Shown in pieces: positions 56,501-62,500 of a stretch of 64,000 bases of DNA; the first letter of the stretch is position 1, and each line of letters opens with the position of its first letter. The notes beneath the pieces are model-generated. The model saw only the letters and a list, made by a program, of their open reading frames with translations, was not told the origin of the DNA and did not search any database. Both the position numbers and the translations under genes were made by a program. This DNA is from Magnetospirillum sulfuroxidans (GTDB lineage Bacteria; Pseudomonadota; Alphaproteobacteria; Rhodospirillales; Magnetospirillaceae), in assembly GCF_018224925.1 (NCBI RefSeq), contig NZ_JAGTUF010000001.1, forward strand, positions 186,001-250,000, in the 5' to 3' direction.

Positions 56501-59500
56501 AGCGCTCGGCCGGGATTTCGCCGATACAATCCTTGCCTTGTTCCAGATTGCGCCAAAATTCATCCAGAGTGCGGGCGCCGGGGAAACGGCCGGACATGCC
56601 GATGATGGCGATGGGAGCATGAGGGGCGGCCGGGGCGGCGGCCGGCTGTCTGTCCGGCAGAGGCTTTCCGCCACCGTGCGGCGGCGGCTCTGGCGGCTCT
56701 GGCGGCGGTGTGGCTCCCAGCAGGCGGGTAAGAGTGGGGCCGTGATGGGCGGTGAAATAGCCGGCCAACGCCGCCAGATCGCGGTATTCGAAGAACAAGG
56801 TCTTGGGCAATGGGCCGAAATCGGCTTCCAAGGCGTCGGTAAGGCGAACGATCATGATCGAATCGATGCCATAGACCTCGAACGGCGCTTCGGCCTCGAT
56901 GTCGTCGATGGCGATCGCCGCTTCGCGCGCCACCAATTCGGCCAGATGACGCCGGGCCGCCGCCGTCAGATCAGGCTTGGCCGTGCCGGTGTTGATTTCG
57001 CGCCCGGTCTTGATTTCACGTAAGGTAAAGCCGCTCAGGCGCAGACGGATGACGCCGTCGTCATCGGCCAAGTCCAGATCCAGCTTGTGGATGCCGCCGG
57101 TGCTGATGCCGCGCCGCAGATGCACCCACATGGCGGCGGTGGTCGGGGCCAAGGCTTCCAGCCGATCCAGGCCGAAGGGCAGGGCGGTGACGGCGCCGCC
57201 CTGGTCCTGGAACAATCCCAACGCCGCCTGGAAGGCGCCATCGACCATGCTGGGGTTAAGGCCGAAATGTCCGGCCGCCGCCTCGGGCAGGACCAATCGG
57301 GCCAGGGCTTCGCCCTTGCCGATCAGCACGTGGTGCAGCGGGCGGAAGGCGGGGCCGTAATCCAATCCCAGCTTGGCATAGGTGGCATAAAGGCTTTCCG
57401 CCGCCAAGATCGCGGGGCAGCGGGCGCGGATGTCATCCACCGGCATGGTTTCAGCCCGCGCCGCCATGGGCGAGATCAGCCCAAGCATGTGCGGGGTGGA
57501 ATCGGGGCCACCCGATAGCAGGCGGAAGGTTTGGCCGCCATCGTCGGTGGGGGCCAGCGGCACGGTGATGGTGACGGCGCCGCTATCGAGCCGCAGCGGG
57601 TGCTGCCAGACCACCCGGCTGAGCATGGTCGGAGCGAAGGGCTTGCCGGCGGCACCGGCGGCGCGGGCCAGTTCCAGCCCCATGGCGCCGGGCAGGATGC
57701 GGGTCCCCATGACCCGATGATCCCTGAGGACAAAGTCCTCGGCTTCCAGGCTTTGGCTGAACACCGAAGGCGCGGCGGCGACCCGCGCCGCCGCGCCGGC
57801 GAAAGTGCCGTTGATGTGGTGGACGTCGCGGGCGAAGGGATAGGTTGGCAGACGCAGGCGGCGGCGGGCCTTGGGGTAAAGCGCCGGCCAATCGACCGTG
57901 TCGCCTTGGACCCATTGTCTGGCCAGATGCTCGGCCGGGCTGTCCGGGGCCACCAGCGGACCGGTTTTGTGGCCGGCTTCCAGCTTGCCCACCGCCAGGC
58001 CGGTATGATCGTCGGCCAGGAAGCGGCTCAGGCCGTCACGGGCCTGATCCAGCGAGTTCACCACCAGCGCCAGCCGATGGCGCATGCCGTCACGGCCGAT
58101 TTGCAAGGTATAGGCAAGATCGGGCAATTCAGCCTCGGCAACCCGGCCGGCGGCCAGGAAGGCCAGCAGATTGGCGGCTTGATCCCGCACGCGCTGGGGA
58201 TCGTGCGCCGACAGGACCAGCACCAAGGACCCGGCATGCCGGGCCGGCGCGGTGGTGGCGGGGATGTATTCCTCAAGGATCACATGGCCGTTGACGCCGC
58301 CGAAGCCGAACGAGCTGACGCCGGCGCGGCGCGGCAACGGCCGGCCGGCGGCGTCAACGGCCGGCTGCCACGGCTGGGCCGTGCCGATAATGCGCAGCGG
58401 AGTGCCGGCAAGGTCGATATAGGGATTGATTTGCTGGCAATGCAGGCTGGGGGCCAAGGTGCGGTGGCGCATCTGCAACAGCACTTTGATGATGCCGGCC
58501 GCCCCGGCGGCCAGTTCCAGATGGCCGATATTGGTCTTGACCGAACCGATGCCGCAATCGCCGCCACAATCGCCAAAGGCGGCTTTCAACGCGTTGATTT
58601 CGACCGGATCGCCCAGCGGGGTGCCGGTGCCGTGGGCTTCGATATAGCCGATGGTGGCTGGGGCGAAACCGGCGCGGGCCAGGGCTTCACGGATCAACTG
58701 GCTTTGTGCGCTGGTGTTGGGGGCGGTCAACGAATTGGCCCGGCCGCCATGGTTGATGGCGCTGGCCTTGATCACGGCGATGATCGGATCGCCATCCCTT
58801 TGCGCCTCGGACAGCCGGCGCAGCACGATCATGCCGATGCCTTCGCCCCGCACATAGCCGTTGGCGTCGGCGGAAAAAGTCTTGCAGCGGCCATCGGGCG
58901 ACAGCATGCCGGCCTTGGCGAAATTGATGTGGGCTTCGGGGGTGACGATGGTGTTGACGCCGCCGATCACCGCCATTTCGCAATCGCCGGCACGGATGGA
59001 TTGCACCGCCCGGTGCAGCGCCACCAGCGAACTGGAACAGGCGGTTTCCACCGGTTCGGACGGGCCATGCCAATCAAGGAAATAACTGGTGCGGTTGGGG
59101 CCGACCGAGGGCACCGCCCCGGTGGCGACATACCCCTCGGCCCCGGTATCGTCGCCGATGATGTCGCGATAGCCGCTGGACGAGGTGCCGACGAACAGCC
59201 CGATTTTGCGTCCGGCCAACGAGCGTGGCGCGTGGCCGCAATCCTCGATCGCCTTCCACACATGCATCATCAGCAAGCGTTGCTGCGGGTCCATCAGCTT
59301 GGCTTCGCGCGGGGAAATGCCAAAGAACAACGGGTCGAATTCGAACACGCCGTCGATGAAGCCGCCCCAATGGATGTTGGTCTTGCCCGGATTTTCCTTG
59401 GGATCGCCGTCAAAGGCCCGCCAATCCCAGCGATCGGCGGGGATACGGGAAATGCAGTCGCGGCCGTGAACCAGATTGTCCCAAAAGGCGTCGCCGTCCA

Positions 59501-62500
59501 ACGCCTGGGGAAAACGGCAGCTAAAGCCGACGATGGCGATGGAATCGTCGTCGGCGGCCGGAGGGGCGCTGATCCGTTCGGGCGTGGCGGCGGCGCGCAG
59601 GGGCGCCGCCGCTTTCGGCTTTGGCGGCGGTGCGAATTTTGCGGTGCCGGCGATGTGGCCGGCCAAGCGGTTCAAGGTGGCGAATTCGAAGAAATCGGCA
59701 GGGGTCAGCGTCAGCGTCAACGCGGCGTTCACCTTGCTGGCGAAGCCGGTCATGGTGATGGAATCAAAGCCGAATTCGCCCAATTCGCTGTCGGGGTCCA
59801 GCACAAGGGGATCGACTTCAAGGACGCCGGCGGCGATGGCGGTCAGCGCCGCCAGAGCGGCGCCGATGGGGGAGGTTTCTTCCGCCTGGATTTCCGGTTC
59901 GGGTTCGGGTTCGGGTTGCGGTTCCGGCATCGGGGCGCCGGCATGCGCAGCCGGCGGGGTGAGCGCAATTGCCGCAGCGCTGTGCGGCCAATGGCGGGTC
60001 CGGGCCAATGGATAGGGCGGCAACGCCACCCGGCGGCCGGTCGCGCTGTCGGCCCAATTGACAGTGAGGCCGCGGACCCACAATTCGGCCAGGCCGTCGG
60101 CGCGGCCACGGGTGGCCAGACCGGCGATGGCGCGACGCATTTCGTCATCGCTTTCCAGCACCGAGACGGCGGCGCGGTTGATCTTGACCCGGCCTTGGTG
60201 CAGGGTGGCGTCGGGTTCGCCGCTCAGGAAGGTCTCAAGCCGCTGCGCGGCCTGGGCGGCCGAGGTGGCGACGAAGGCCAGCCGGTGCTCCAGCCCCTCG
60301 CGTCCGGTTTGCAGGGTAAAGGCGATATCGGCCAAAGCCTCTGGGGTTTGGCGCAGGTGGTCGCGCAAGATCGCCGCCCATTGGGCCAAGGCGTCGGGAG
60401 TGTGGGCCGACAGCACCAGCAGCACCGGCCCGCTTGCCGGGGGGGGGATCATCGGCGCGGCCGGGTATTCTTCCACCACCACATGGGCATTGGCGCCGCC
60501 AAAACCGAACGACGAAACCCCGGCGCGGCGCGGCAGCGGATGGCCCTGGTTGTCTTGCGGCGGAAGCCAGGGCCGGGTATCGCGCACCACCGTGAACGGG
60601 CTGCCCTCTAATTTGAGATAGGGGTTCAGCTCGTGGCAATGCAGGGTCTTGACCAAGGTGGCATGGCGCAATTGCAGCAGCACCTTAAGCAACCCGGCGA
60701 TGCCGGCGGCCAGTTCCAGATGGCCGATATTGGATTTGACGCTGCCGATACCGCATTGCATCGCCGGGGCGGGGCCGTATTCGGCGGCGGCGGTGGCGGT
60801 CAGATCGGCGAAGGCGGCGCGCAGGGCCTCGACCTCGATGGGATCGCCCAACGGGGTGCCGGTGCCGTGCGCCTCGATATAGCCGATGCTGCGCGGGTCG
60901 ATGCCGGCGCGGCGGTGGACCGTGCGCAGCAGGTCGGCTTGGGCCTTGGGATTGGGGGCCGTCAGCGAACTGGCGCGGCCACCATGGTTTTCACCACTGG
61001 CGCGAATTACGCCCAAGATGGTGTCGCCATCGCGCTCGGCCGCGCTGAGGCGTTTAAGCAGCACCAGCCCGATTCCTTCGCCGCGGGCATAGCCGTCGGC
61101 GGCGGCCGAGAAGGGCTTGCAATGGCCATCGGCGGCCAACATGCCGGCCTTGGCGAAGCCGACATAGGCGTCAGGCAGCAACAAGGCATTGACGCCGCCG
61201 GCGATGGCCATCTGGCAATGACCGCCGGCAATGGCTTCCACCGCCCGGTGGACGGCGACCAGGGCGCTGGAACAGGCGGTTTCCACCGCGAGGCTGGGGC
61301 CGTGGAAATTGAAATGATAGCTGATCCGGTTTGGCCCCAATGACGGCGCCAGAGCGGTCATGGAATAGCCTTCGATACCGGTACCGGCCTGGGTCAACAG
61401 CCGGCCGTAGCCGGTGTCGGCGGTGCCGATGAAAACGCCGGTATCCGAACCTGACAGCGATTTGGGGGCGATGCCGGCATTTTCGAACAACCGCCACGCC
61501 TGGGTCAGCAGCAGCCGTTGTTGCGGGTCCATCATCCGCGCTTCGGGCGCCGACAGGCCAAAGAAACCGGCGTCGAATTCGGCCATCTCGTCGATGAAGC
61601 CGCCCCACCGAATGTTGCAGCGGCCCGGCTGGGTTGCGGGGTCGCCCCAGTAATCGCGCCAGTTCCAGCGCTCGGCCGGGATTTCGCCGATGCAATCTTG
61701 GCCCTGTTCCAGGTTACGCCAGAACGCTTCGAGATCGGGCGAGCGCGGGAACAGGCCGGTCATGCCGATGATGGCGACGGCATCGCGGCTGGGGGGGGCC
61801 ATCGTGGCGGCGACATCGGCGACCGGGGCCGGTGGTGGTGGTGGTGGTGGTGGTGGTGGCGGCGTTGCGGCGGCAGGGGCGGAGAGGGGCGCCGTCACCC
61901 CCAAGCGGGGGGCCAGGTCGGCACCGTGGCGCTGGCAGAGATATCCGGCAAGACCGTCCAAGGTCGGATGTTCGAAAAACACCACCGGCGTCAGGTCAAG
62001 ATCGAAGCTGGCGTTCAAGCTATTGGCGAATTGGGTAAAGCCGATGGAATCGAAACCGTATTCGGTCAGTTCCTGATCGGCATCCAAATCGGCCAGATCG
62101 ACTTTCAATTGCTTGGCCGTGGCTTGCATCACGGCGGCAAGGATGGCGTCGCGCAGCGCCGGAGCGGCCATCGTCGCCGTCGCCGTGGGCGTGACGGAGG
62201 GCGGATCGGCGATGAAGCGGCGGCGTATTTTGTCGCCGTCGCCGATGGCCACCGCCACCCGCGCCGATTTGGCGGCGATGGCGGCGGCCAAAGCGCGCAA
62301 GCCGTCGCTGTTGGACAAGGCGACCAGGCCGGTGGTTCGGGTCATCAGCGCCTGGGTGTCGGCATCCATGCGCATGCCGCCCTCGGCCCAGAATGGCCAG
62401 GCGATGGAAATCATCGGCTGGCGGGACTTGGCGGCCCAGCCATCCAGGAAACCGTTGGCGGCGGCGTAATCGCTTTGACCGGGATTGCCGAAGATTGCCG

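Noticed and set aside
57531-60611. 1,026-codon open frame on the plus strand
   Set aside because: It is antisense to the PKS; the translated text is Gly/Arg/His-rich with no domains, while the opposite frame has perfect KS and DH motifs. High GC leaves long empty frames.
59030-61290. Long similar stretches in the PKS region as a duplicated mobile element
   Set aside because: They are homologous KS domains in one frame; no inverted ends, target duplications or transposase.
61834-61862. GGT run as a possible CRISPR or regulatory repeat
   Set aside because: It is a simple microsatellite inside the PKS coding frame; there are no spacers or cas genes.
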